Below are positions 1 to 6,987 of a DNA stretch of 8,032 nt, in pieces. Numbering within the stretch: position 1 is the first letter of the stretch; the number at the start of each line of letters is the position of its first letter. This DNA is from Chloroflexi bacterium RBG_16_70_13 (GTDB lineage: Bacteria; Chloroflexota; Limnocylindria; Limnocylindrales; CSP1-4). The stretch lies in NCBI GenBank assembly GCA_001795245.1, contig MGOD01000140.1, forward strand, positions 427-8,458, in the 5' to 3' direction. The notes under the pieces are model-generated. The model saw only the letters and a program-made list of their open reading frames with translations, had not been told where the DNA came from and ran no database searches. The position numbers and the translations under genes are program-made.

Positions 1-920
1 TGCCCTCGACGGCGGCGCTGGTGAAGGAGGCGATCGGCAACACCCGGGCGGCGGCGATGGACGTCGCGGCGGCCTGCTCCGGGTTCGTCTACGCCTTCTC
101 GACCGCCCAGGCGTACGTGACCTCCGGGCTCGCGAAACACGTCCTCGTCATCGGCGCGGAGCTCCTGACCCGGTTCCTCGACTACACCGATCGCAGCACC
201 TGCATCCTCTTCGGGGATGGCGCCGGGGCCGTCGTAGTGTCGGCCTCGACGGAGCCCGGCGGCTCGCTCGGGATCGAGCTCACGACGGAACCCCAGGGCG
301 CCTACATGATCTGGCTGCCGGCGGGCGGGGCGAAGAGCCCGCCGTCGCGCGAGACGATCGCGCGCGGTGAGCACTACATCCGGATGGAAGGCCGCGAGAC
401 CTATCGGTTCGCGACGCGGACGCTGGCCTCGACGGCGCTCGAATCGGTCCGCAAGGCGGGCCTCGAGCCCGACGATGTGTCGCTGTTCATCCCGCACCAG
501 GCGAACATCCGGATCATCGAGGCGGTCGCGAAGGGCCTCAACCTGCCGATGGACCGGATGTTCGTGAACCTCGACCGCTACGGCAACACCTCGGCCGCGT
601 CCGTGCCGATCGCGCTCGCGGAGGCGGTCAACTCCGGGCGCGTCGCGGTGGGTGACAACGTCTGCATCGTCGCCTTCGGGGCCGGCTTCACCTCGGGCGC
701 GGCCACCATCCAGTGGACGGCCGATCCGAGCCGCGGGATCGCGGGCGACGCGTCCGTCCGGGCATCGGACGTCCACGTCCGGCTCCCCATCGACTGGGAT
801 TCGGTGGACCCGATCCCGGCGGCCCTCGCTGAGCTCATGGCCCGCGACCCGCTCCACATCCCGCTCGACGACGTCGTGCCGGGCGAGCCCGAGCCGGCCC
901 ACCGGGAGGTGCACGCGTGA
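1..920 (+). CDS. fabH: 3-oxoacyl-ACP synthase III (FabH), 5' end missing, with C-terminal extension
   Basis: Starts the fatty acid cycle in the cytosol by condensing an acyl-CoA primer with malonyl-ACP. The reading frame is open to the window edge (first full codon at base 3, reading PSTAALVKEA), so the GTG at 21 is internal and roughly 85-90 N-terminal residues are missing, judged against E. coli FabH. The catalytic triad is present: Cys in DVAAACSGF (codon at 75-77), His in FIPHQANIRI (495-497) and Asn in YGNTSAAS (585-587); the His-Asn spacing of 30 residues matches E. coli FabH. The usual family end is the GAGFTSGAATIQW segment finishing near base 716, but here about 67 more residues follow, rich in Asp, Pro and Ala, with no motif I recognise. 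The stop overlaps the fabG start, so the two are probably co-translated. A secondary-metabolism KAS III paralogue is possible, but the fabG neighbour favours primary lipid synthesis. Confidence 0.92.
   Translation, partial: PSTAALVKEAIGNTRAAAMDVAAACSGFVYAFSTAQAYVTSGLAKHVLVIGAELLTRFLDYTDRSTCILFGDGAGAVVVSASTEPGGSLGIELTTEPQGAYMIWLPAGGAKSPPSRETIARGEHYIRMEGRETYRFATRTLASTALESVRKAGLEPDDVSLFIPHQANIRIIEAVAKGLNLPMDRMFVNLDRYGNTSAASVPIALAEAVNSGRVAVGDNVCIVAFGAGFTSGAATIQWTADPSRGIAGDASVRASDVHVRLPIDWDSVDPIPAALAELMARDPLHIPLDDVVPGEPEPAHREVHA
904..910 (+). promoter_or_regulatory. Shine-Dalgarno sequence for fabG
   Basis: GGGAGGT lies inside the last fabH codons, with its GGAGG core seven bases before the GTG at 917. 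This is the clearest ribosome binding site in the window and fixes the fabG start at the GTGA overlap. Confidence 0.8.
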
Positions 921-1666
921 TCGATCTCGGCGGAAGGGTGGCCGTCGTCACCGGCGGCTCGCGGGGGATCGGCCGGGCCATCGCGCTCCGGCTCGCGACG
1001 CAGGGCGCCGACGTCGCCTTCAGCTACCGGGGCAACGCCGCCGCCGCCGAGGAGACGGCCGCCGCGATCCGGGCACTCGGCCGGCGGGCGCTCCCATTCC
1101 AGGGCGACGTGACCGATCCCGAGGCCGCCGACGGGCTGGTCAAGGCCACGCTCGAGGCCTTCGGCAAGGTCGACATCCTCGTCAACAACGCCGGCATCAC
1201 CCGCGACGACCTGATCATGCGAATGTCGCTCGACGACTGGCGGTCGGTGCTGGAGACGAACCTGTTCGGCGCCTTCTACGCGATCAAGGCGGTGACCCGG
1301 CCGATGCTTCGCGCGAAGGGCGGCCGCATCATCAACATCACCTCGGTCTCGGGCCAGGCCGGCCAGACGGGCCAGGCCAACTACTCCTCGGCCAAGGCGG
1401 GGCTCATCGGCCTGACGAAGGCCACCGCCCGGGAGCTCGCCTCGCGGGGGATCACCTGCAACGCGGTCGCGCCGGGGTTCGTCCTGACCGAGCTGACCCA
1501 GGACCTGCCCCAGAACCTCCAGGACGAGATCAACGCCAGGACGCCGCTCGGCCGCTTCGGGACGACCGAGGAGGTCGCGAACGCCGTCGCCTTCCTCGCC
1601 AGCGACGAGGCCGCCTACATCACCGGGCAGGTGCTGGCCGTCGACGGCGGCCTGGTCATGATGTAG
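917..1666 (+). CDS. fabG: 3-oxoacyl-ACP reductase (FabG)
   Basis: Short-chain dehydrogenase that reduces 3-oxoacyl-ACP to 3-hydroxyacyl-ACP with NADPH, the first reduction of each elongation round. The 249 residues match the usual FabG length of about 245-250. Visible motifs are the Rossmann TGGSRGIG (residues 12-19), NNAG (90-93), catalytic Asn115, Ser143 in NITSVSG, and Tyr156-x3-Lys160 in NYSSAK, with the family ending YITGQVLAVDGGLVMM. The GTG start overlaps the fabH stop by four bases and has a strong Shine-Dalgarno sequence. No acpP or fabF follows; the next gene converges from the other strand and its end overlaps fabG by 11 bases. Many SDR enzymes look alike, but the motif set and the fabH neighbour make FabG the best call. 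Confidence 0.95.
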   Translation: MIDLGGRVAVVTGGSRGIGRAIALRLATQGADVAFSYRGNAAAAEETAAAIRALGRRALPFQGDVTDPEAADGLVKATLEAFGKVDILVNNAGITRDDLIMRMSLDDWRSVLETNLFGAFYAIKAVTRPMLRAKGGRIINITSVSGQAGQTGQANYSSAKAGLIGLTKATARELASRGITCNAVAPGFVLTELTQDLPQNLQDEINARTPLGRFGTTEEVANAVAFLASDEAAYITGQVLAVDGGLVMM

Positions 1667-2846
1667 GACCCGGCCTCCGGAGCGCTGCGCCCAGCGCCTC
1701 GACGACCCGGTCCACCTCGGCGTCCGTCAGGTCGGGGTAGATGGGCAGCGAGATCTCGCGTTCGTACTGCGCCTCGGCGACCGGGAAGTCGCCGGGCCGA
1801 TGGCCGTATGTCCGCCGGTAGTACGGGTGCAGGTGAAGCGGGATGAAGTGGACGCTCGTCCCGATCCCCGCCCGGCGGAGCTCCTCGATGACGCCAGCCC
1901 GGCGGTCCGCGCCACCTTCGCGGAGCCGTACGGGAAAGAGGTGCCAGGCGTGGACGGTATCCGGGTCGGGCATGACCGGTAGCTCGATCTCCGCATCGAG
2001 CGAATCGGCCAATTGCGCCGCGTACCGCAGGGCGACTCGCTGGCGCTCCTGACGCATCGCCTCGCCGCGTCGTAGCTGGACGAGGCCGATCGCGGCGGCA
2101 AGGTCGGTCAGGTTGTACTTGAAGCCGACGTCCTCGATCTCGTAATACCAGTTGCCGGCACTGGTATAGCGCTTCCAGGCGTCGCGGCTGATCCCGTGGA
2201 GGCGCGTCACGCGGGCCCGGTCGGCGACGGCGTCGGAATCGGTCACGAGCATGCCCCCTTCTCCGGTCGTGACGGTCTTCGTGGCGTAGAAGCTGAAGGC
2301 TCCGACGTCGCCGATCGAACCGGCCGACCGCCCGGCGCGCGACGCCGGCAGGGCGTGAGCCGCGTCTTCGATGACCGCGACACCCCGCGTCGCCGCGAGC
2401 TCGACGATCGGTTCCATCGTTGCCATCAGGCCACCGAAGTGGACGACGATGACCGCCCTGGTGGTCGGCCGCAGGGCTGCCTCGAGCGACGCCGCTGTGA
2501 GATTCATCGTCCGGGCGTCGACGTCCGCCAGGCGGGGCCGGGCGTCGAGGTAGCGGACCACTTCACCGCACGCGGCGAAGGTGTAGGTGGGGACGACGAC
2601 CTCATCACCGGTCCCGACGCCGAGCGCTTCGAGGGCGAGATGCAGGGCGGCGGTCGCCGAGTTGACAGCGACAGCGTGGCGGGTTCCGGCCGTCGCGGCC
2701 ACCGCCTCCTCGAAGGCCAGCGTTCGCGAGCCCGTCGTCAACCAGCCCGAGTCCAGGACCTCGAGGACCGCCGCGCGCTCCTCGGACGTCAGCGATGGCC
2801 GGTGGAACGCGATCGCCCGGTCGGCTGTGACGGTGGGGCTGGCCAT
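1656..2846 (-). CDS. DegT/DnrJ/EryC1/StrS family sugar aminotransferase (PglE-like)
   Basis: PLP-dependent enzyme, 396 residues, that probably converts a UDP-4-keto-6-deoxy-sugar into the 4-amino-sugar using glutamate as donor. Family features in order: SGWLTTG (33-39), NSATAALHLAL (62-72) for phosphate binding, IEDAAHALPA (159-168) with Asp161 contacting the PLP ring nitrogen, FSFYATKTVTTGEGG (184-198) with Schiff-base Lys190, WYYEIEDVGFKYNLTDLAAA, and SVHFIPLHLHPYYR near the C-terminus. The ATG shares one base with the upstream dehydratase stop (TGATG). No Shine-Dalgarno sequence is visible there, so translation is probably by termination-reinitiation and the two products are likely made together. 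That pairing recalls PglF-PglE of bacillosamine synthesis. The exact substrate cannot be read from sequence; PseC-like or perosamine-type activities are alternatives. Confidence 0.9.
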   Translation of the reverse strand: MASPTVTADRAIAFHRPSLTSEERAAVLEVLDSGWLTTGSRTLAFEEAVAATAGTRHAVAVNSATAALHLALEALGVGTGDEVVVPTYTFAACGEVVRYLDARPRLADVDARTMNLTAASLEAALRPTTRAVIVVHFGGLMATMEPIVELAATRGVAVIEDAAHALPASRAGRSAGSIGDVGAFSFYATKTVTTGEGGMLVTDSDAVADRARVTRLHGISRDAWKRYTSAGNWYYEIEDVGFKYNLTDLAAAIGLVQLRRGEAMRQERQRVALRYAAQLADSLDAEIELPVMPDPDTVHAWHLFPVRLREGGADRRAGVIEELRRAGIGTSVHFIPLHLHPYYRRTYGHRPGDFPVAEAQYEREISLPIYPDLTDAEVDRVVEALGAALRRPGPTS

Positions 2847-4804
2847 CAGGTCGTGCGCTCGACCGCCGGCTCCGCGCGGGCGGCTGCAACGGACGCACTA
2901 CCCAGGATCGTCCTGAGGCTCGCCCGCACGGCATCGTCGTCGGCCGTACGGGCCCCCGTCTCGAGGTCGTTGAGCAACCCGTCGATGGCGATCCTCGGTC
3001 CCGCCGCCAGCGGTGACGTCGCCCGCCAGACTCGGGCGTGTTCGGTCGCGTCCATCGTCTCGTGATCGTAGAAGAGGCGCTCCTCGAGGCGCTCCCCGGG
3101 GCGGAGGCCCGTGTACACGACCTCGATGTCCTTCGGGTCCAGGCCCGAGAGGCGGATGATGTCCTCCGCGAGATCGATGATCCGCACCGGCTCGCCCATA
3201 TCGAGGATGAAGATGTCGCCGGTCGACTCCGACGCCCCGGCCTGGAGGATCAGGGAGACGGCCTCCGGAATCGTCATGAAGAAGCGCGTCGCGTCTGGAT
3301 GGGTGATCGTCAGTGGCAGGCCCTGGGCGAGCTGGTGCTGGAAGATCGGCACGACGCTGCCGCTGGAGCCGAGGACGTTGCCGAAGCGAACCGCCAGGTA
3401 GGGCCGTGCCAGGCGGCGGCCCGTCGACAGGGTGAGGATCTCCGCCAGCCGCTTCGTGGCGCCCATCACGCTCACGGGCTGGACGGCCTTGTCGGTGGAG
3501 ATCAGCACGAATCGCCGCGTCCCGACACGCTCGCTGGCGGCGAGCAGGTTCCTCGTCCCGATCGCGTTCGTGAGGACGGCCTCGCCCGGCTGGAGCTCGC
3601 AGATGGGCACGTGCTTGAGCGCGGCTGCGTGGAAGATGACGTCCGGGCGGGTCTCGTCGACGAGCTTTCGGACGGCTGTCGCGGAACGGATGTCGCAGAG
3701 CCGGGCGATGATCCGCGGCGCCGCCGCGGTGTGGCGTTCGCCCAGCTCCTGCTCGACGGCCCACAGGGCCGCCTCGCTGTGGTCGGTGACGACGAGGGTC
3801 CTCGGGCCGAGGGTCCGGATCTGGCGCGCGAGCTCGCTGCCGATCGAACCGCCGGCGCCTGTCACGAGCACCGTCGCACCATTGAGGTAGCCGGCCAGCT
3901 CCTCGATGTCGACGTTCACCGGGGCACGCCGGAGGAGGTCGTCCAGGCTCACCGGCCGGATTCGCGCGATGTGCTCGGTCCCACCGAGGAGCTCGTGGAG
4001 GTTCGGGACGATCTTGACCGCGAGCCCGATGTTGCGGCCGCTGTCGACGGCCCGGCGGATATCCGAGCCAGGCGCCGATGGCATCGCGACGACCAGCTGC
4101 CGGGCGCCGGTCGTCTTCGACGCGTGCCGGATCTGATCCTGCCCGCCGAAGATCTTCACCCCGAGGAGCCGGGAGCCGCGCTTCCGCGGATCATCGTCGA
4201 TAAAGCCGACGACCTTGATGTTCATCATCGCGTCACGCTCGGCGAGCCTGGCGACGGCCGCGCCGGCCTCGCCGGCCCCGTAGACGAGCGTCGGAATGCT
4301 CGGTCGTTCCTCGTCGTTGCCGGAGGGCCGGGCCGCGTTCTCGAGGGCCCAGCGGAGGGCGAACCGCGAACCGCCGATGAGCAGCAGGCTCAGGAGGGCC
4401 TCCAAGGGGAAGAACGAACGGGGCATCCCGAGCGTGCCGGGCGCATCCAGCGCGGCGAGCACGACGAAGAGGCTCGCGGAGACAACCGACCCGGTGCCCA
4501 CGGAGGCGACGATGCCGCCCATCTCGCGAACCGAGGCATAGCGCCACTCGCGCCGGTAGAGGCCGAAGACGACATTGACGATCGGCTGGACCAGGAGCGG
4601 CAGGAGGGCGACCGGCAGATACGGCCGCATGACCGCGAGGATGTCGTTGGCGTCGAACCGCAGGGCGAACGCGCCGACGATCGCGAGGCCGATCGCGAGG
4701 AGATCGTAGAGCAGCAGGTGCCGGCCCCGGGGCGTGAACCTCACGGGTGGAATGGGGCCCGTGAACAGTTCCCCGATCGTTCTTTCATCGGTCCTCGCTG
4801 ACAC
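2846..4804 (-). CDS. Membrane-bound UDP-sugar 4,6-dehydratase, WbpM/PglF/CapD family
   Basis: Polysaccharide biosynthesis protein of 652 residues, near the usual 590-665 for this class. The N-terminal 160 residues hold about four membrane helices (roughly 30-48, 62-82, 98-119, 131-150). A first Rossmann-like domain follows with GAGEAG (176-181), then the catalytic SDR domain with NAD-binding TGAGGSIG (315-322), HAAALKHVP (392-400), STDKAV (436-441) and MGATKR (447-452). Met447 stands where most SDR enzymes have Tyr, as in the Ser-Met-Lys type described for WbpM, so this is family-typical rather than a defect. The TGLRPGERLEE segment is also conserved. Known members convert UDP-GlcNAc to the UDP-4-keto-6-deoxy-sugar, which fits the coupled aminotransferase. 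The start is GTG at 4804 with no clear Shine-Dalgarno sequence; an internal GTG at Val21 is a less likely alternative. Transcription is divergent from the LCP gene. Confidence 0.92.
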   Translation of the reverse strand: MSARTDERTIGELFTGPIPPVRFTPRGRHLLLYDLLAIGLAIVGAFALRFDANDILAVMRPYLPVALLPLLVQPIVNVVFGLYRREWRYASVREMGGIVASVGTGSVVSASLFVVLAALDAPGTLGMPRSFFPLEALLSLLLIGGSRFALRWALENAARPSGNDEERPSIPTLVYGAGEAGAAVARLAERDAMMNIKVVGFIDDDPRKRGSRLLGVKIFGGQDQIRHASKTTGARQLVVAMPSAPGSDIRRAVDSGRNIGLAVKIVPNLHELLGGTEHIARIRPVSLDDLLRRAPVNVDIEELAGYLNGATVLVTGAGGSIGSELARQIRTLGPRTLVVTDHSEAALWAVEQELGERHTAAAPRIIARLCDIRSATAVRKLVDETRPDVIFHAAALKHVPICELQPGEAVLTNAIGTRNLLAASERVGTRRFVLISTDKAVQPVSVMGATKRLAEILTLSTGRRLARPYLAVRFGNVLGSSGSVVPIFQHQLAQGLPLTITHPDATRFFMTIPEAVSLILQAGASESTGDIFILDMGEPVRIIDLAEDIIRLSGLDPKDIEVVYTGLRPGERLEERLFYDHETMDATEHARVWRATSPLAAGPRIAIDGLLNDLETGARTADDDAVRASLRTILGSASVAAARAEPAVERTT

Positions 4805-4836
4805 GTAGCCGAGATCATTCGCCGGCCCCCCGATCG

Positions 4837-4852
4837 CCGGGACTGTCCCCGG
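4837..4852. repeat. Imperfect palindrome in the divergent promoter region
   Basis: CCGGGAC-T-GTCCCCGG: seven-base arms around a central T with one extra C in the right arm. It sits where transcription from the minus-strand -10 candidate would begin, so it could be an operator or a small hairpin at the start of the dehydratase mRNA. In DNA this GC-rich a palindrome of this size can also arise by chance. Confidence 0.4.
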
Positions 4853-4853
4853 T

Positions 4854-4859
4854 AGGGTA
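4854..4859 (-). promoter_or_regulatory. Candidate -10 box for the dehydratase-aminotransferase operon
   Basis: On the minus strand the hexamer TACCCT fits TAnnnT. It would start transcription near 4847 and give a leader of about 43 bases before the GTG at 4804. No convincing -35 is seen at 17-19 bases. The call rests on one weak hexamer in a short gap that must contain a promoter. Confidence 0.35.
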
Positions 4860-4892
4860 CACCGAGGGGCCGCCGGGATCGAAGGCGGGCTG

Positions 4893-4901
4893 TGCTAGAC
4901 T
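4893..4901 (+). promoter_or_regulatory. Extended -10 promoter of the LCP gene
   Basis: TGCTAGACT fits the extended -10 form TGnTAnnnT. No -35 match is seen, as is common for extended -10 promoters. The hexamer ends at 4901 and the TTG start is at 4912, so transcription would begin only 0-4 bases before the start codon. The first six bases recur in the other divergent region, at 6979-6984. Confidence 0.55.
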
Positions 4902-4911
4902 CCGGCCCGCT

Positions 4912-6312
4912 TTGACCGGTACCCCCCGCAGCCCGCGGCGGCGCGCCTCCCAATCCGCCTCCATCGCCGCACTGCTGTCCTTCATCTGGCCGGGCCTCGG
5001 GCAGCTCTACCTCGGCCGACCCCGGGCCGCCGCCGCGTTCGCTGGCCCGCTCGTCGTCGTTGCCCTCATCTTCGCCGTCATCGCTCGTGAGGGCCTCGAT
5101 GTCTTCGTGGTCCGGCTCCTCGCCCCTGGGGTCGCCCTCCCGTTGATCCTCGTCCTTCTTGCAACGGCGGCCTGGCGGCTGGCCTCAATGGCCGACGCGT
5201 TCCTGACGGCCCGCGGTCACCCGGCCGGGCCCGCGCACGCCCGCCGGCCCGGCCCGACCTGGCGGACAACCGGCGCCAGGCGGACCTTCAGCGTCCTCGT
5301 CGTAGCCGTCGTCCTGACACACGGTGTCCTCATCGGCGGGACACTGGCGATCGCCAGATTCGGCAACGAGATCTTCGTCGGTGATAGCTCGTCCGGCCCG
5401 TCGCTGCGACCGGGACAGACGGGCGAACCGCAGCTCCCGCACGAGACGCCCTACGTCACCCCGAAGCCGGGCGGGTGGATCAATACGCTCCTGATCGGGG
5501 CGGATTCGGGCATGGGCTACGACCACGCGCTGACCGATACGATGATTGTCGTCAGCGCCAATCGCGAGAAGGGCCAGATCGCGATGTTCAGCTTCCCGCG
5601 CGACATCGCCCGATTCCCGATGTACGACGGGGGCGTCTACGACGGCAAGCTGAACTCACTGATGACACAGGCCGCCGCACACCCCGACCAGTACCCGGAC
5701 GGCGGCCTCGGGACGCTCTCCCGGGAGCTCGGCTACCTCCTCGGGACGCCGATCCACTACTACGCGTACGTGAATCTCGCCGGCTTCAAGGCCCTGATCG
5801 ACGAGGTGGGTGGGGTCGACGTCGTCAACGGGCGCGACATCAACGATGCCACCTACCAGTTCCCCGACGGCAAGATCGGGTTCTACCTTAGCGCGGGCCC
5901 CCATCACCTCGATGGACGGACCGCGCTCGCCTTCGTGCGATCGCGCCAGGGGACCGGCGACAATGACTTCACGCGAGCGCGGCGCCAGCAGCAGCTCCTC
6001 ATCGCCCTCCGGGCCAAGCTGACCGATCCGGGCATGCTGCCGCGGCTTCCGGCGATCCTCGACGTGGCTGGCCAGACTGTCCAGACGAACTACCCGCCAG
6101 ACCAAGCCGCCGACCTGCTTGCCTTGTCCAAGGCGCTCGACGGCGACGCCATCGAGCAGATCGTGCTCGGGCCGCCGTACGCCGTTCGACCCGAACCTAC
6201 GACAGGCACCTACATCCTCGTCATTGATGAGGCGAAGTTCTCGGCCCTCTCGATCCGGCTCTTCGGCGACGAGTCTCGCTACACGACGGCGCCGGCGTCA
6301 CCTGTCCCCTAG
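4912..6312 (+). CDS. LytR-CpsA-Psr (LCP) family glycopolymer transferase with N-terminal multi-helix membrane domain
   Basis: Members of this family transfer glycopolymers from undecaprenyl pyrophosphate onto the cell wall at the outer face of the membrane. The LCP domain spans about residues 190-367: INTLLIGADSG, LTDTMIVVSAN (Asp209), FSFPRDI (Arg230, Asp231), KLNSLM, YYAYVNLAGFKALIDEVGGVDV, LDGRTALAFVRSR (Arg343, Arg345) and DFTRARRQQQ (Arg355, Arg358). These Asp and Arg residues correspond to the metal- and pyrophosphate-binding set known in the family. Ahead of it, hydrophobic stretches near 17-34, 41-58, 68-88 and 126-148 replace the usual single anchor; the first contains FIWPGLGQLYLGRPR, which resembles TM2-like membrane domains. 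A TTG start is chosen because no other ATG, GTG or TTG lies in frame nearby. The mRNA looks almost leaderless and no Shine-Dalgarno sequence is present. The 3' end overlaps the convergent phosphoglycosyl transferase gene by 15 bases. Confidence 0.92.
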   Translation: MTGTPRSPRRRASQSASIAALLSFIWPGLGQLYLGRPRAAAAFAGPLVVVALIFAVIAREGLDVFVVRLLAPGVALPLILVLLATAAWRLASMADAFLTARGHPAGPAHARRPGPTWRTTGARRTFSVLVVAVVLTHGVLIGGTLAIARFGNEIFVGDSSSGPSLRPGQTGEPQLPHETPYVTPKPGGWINTLLIGADSGMGYDHALTDTMIVVSANREKGQIAMFSFPRDIARFPMYDGGVYDGKLNSLMTQAAAHPDQYPDGGLGTLSRELGYLLGTPIHYYAYVNLAGFKALIDEVGGVDVVNGRDINDATYQFPDGKIGFYLSAGPHHLDGRTALAFVRSRQGTGDNDFTRARRQQQLLIALRAKLTDPGMLPRLPAILDVAGQTVQTNYPPDQAADLLALSKALDGDAIEQIVLGPPYAVRPEPTTGTYILVIDEAKFSALSIRLFGDESRYTTAPASPVP

Positions 6313-6939
6313 GCTGGTTCCCAGACGCGCCTCGATCGTCTCCCGCGACGGCCCGCGGCCAAGCGCCGTCCGGATCGTCTGGAGCAGGATCCACAGGTCG
6401 AGCGTCGCAGATCGCCGGGCGAGGTACGCTGCGTCGAGGGCGAGCTTCTCAGGCAGGATCACCTCGCGGTAGTGGCGCTCGGGGTCGTCCCGGTCGAGGC
6501 GCTCGGCCTCGTCGGCATAGGCGAGCTGGGCGAGGCCGGTGATGCCGGGTTTGGTCCGAAACACACGGGCATGCAGGGGATCTTCCAGGTCGACGAACCG
6601 CGGATCCTCCGGGCGGGGACCCACGAGCAGCATCTCGCCACGGACCACGTTCCAGAGCTGCGGGAGCTCGTCGGCGCGGCTGGCGCGGAGAAGCCGTCCG
6701 ACGCGGGTCGCCCGTGGATCGTCCCGGACGCTGATGCCGGAGCCGACCGCCGCGGGCCGCCACGTCATCGTCCGAAGCTTGAGGCAGGTGAACGCCCGCC
6801 CGCCGTCGCCGACACGGGTCGCCCGGAAGAGGATCGGCCCGCGCGAGTCGAGGCGGACTGCCAGCCCGAGGATGGCGAGGAGCGGCGTGGCCGCGATCCC
6901 CATGACCAGGGCGATGGCGCGTTGGAGGAGCTCAGGCAT
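6298..6939 (-). CDS. Small monotopic phosphoglycosyl transferase (PglC/WcaJ catalytic domain)
   Basis: Transfers a sugar 1-phosphate from a UDP-sugar to undecaprenyl phosphate at the cytoplasmic membrane face, starting a lipid-linked glycan. The 213 residues equal the small PglC-type form without the four-helix N-terminal domain of WcaJ. Seen in order: a hydrophobic re-entrant segment with a Thr-Pro break (residues 8-28), LDSRGPILFRATRVG (30-44), CLKLRTM (52-58), the catalytic dyad Asp90-Glu91 in ADELPQLWNV, GEMLLVGPRPE (101-111) and KPGITGLAQL. The usual KRxxD near the N-terminus is not preserved. ATG at 6939 was chosen because family similarity begins there and GGGAAG lies just upstream; the frame continues to an ATG at 7080, but that stretch is Arg/Gly/Pro-rich and would cross the promoter region. 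It could load the amino-sugar made by the dehydratase and aminotransferase, though hexose-1-phosphate substrates are equally possible. Confidence 0.9.
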   Translation of the reverse strand: MPELLQRAIALVMGIAATPLLAILGLAVRLDSRGPILFRATRVGDGGRAFTCLKLRTMTWRPAAVGSGISVRDDPRATRVGRLLRASRADELPQLWNVVRGEMLLVGPRPEDPRFVDLEDPLHARVFRTKPGITGLAQLAYADEAERLDRDDPERHYREVILPEKLALDAAYLARRSATLDLWILLQTIRTALGRGPSRETIEARLGTSLGDR

Positions 6940-6978
6940 GGTCTTCCCGGTTCGAGGCCGCGACGGGAGGCCTGGGAC

Positions 6979-6987
6979 TGCTAGTAT
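6979..6987 (+). promoter_or_regulatory. Extended -10 promoter of the flippase gene
   Basis: TGCTAGTAT fits TGnTAnnnT and shares TGCTAG with the LCP promoter. A start near 6994 would leave a leader of about 69 bases before the GTG at 7063. No -35 match is seen. Confidence 0.5.

Noticed and set aside
21..23. GTG at 21 as the fabH start
   Set aside because: The frame is open upstream, and the PSTA residues before it belong to the conserved FabH sequence; the true start lies before the window.
652..1740. Plus-strand frame of 362 codons across fabH, fabG and beyond
   Set aside because: Arg/Pro/Gly-rich out-of-frame reading of fabG; the fabG frame carries the complete SDR motif set.
2196..3065. 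Plus-strand frame of 289 codons opposite the aminotransferase
   Set aside because: Antisense shadow without motifs, running across the junction of two well-supported minus-strand genes.
3038..4801. Plus-strand frame of 587 codons opposite the dehydratase gene
   Set aside because: It is an antisense shadow: composition is dominated by Arg, Asp, Glu and Gly with no recognisable domain, while the minus-strand frame shows full family motifs.
4741..4953. Minus-strand frame of 70 codons across the divergent gap
   Set aside because: It overlaps the dehydratase start out of frame, crosses both promoter candidates and encodes a basic, motif-free peptide.
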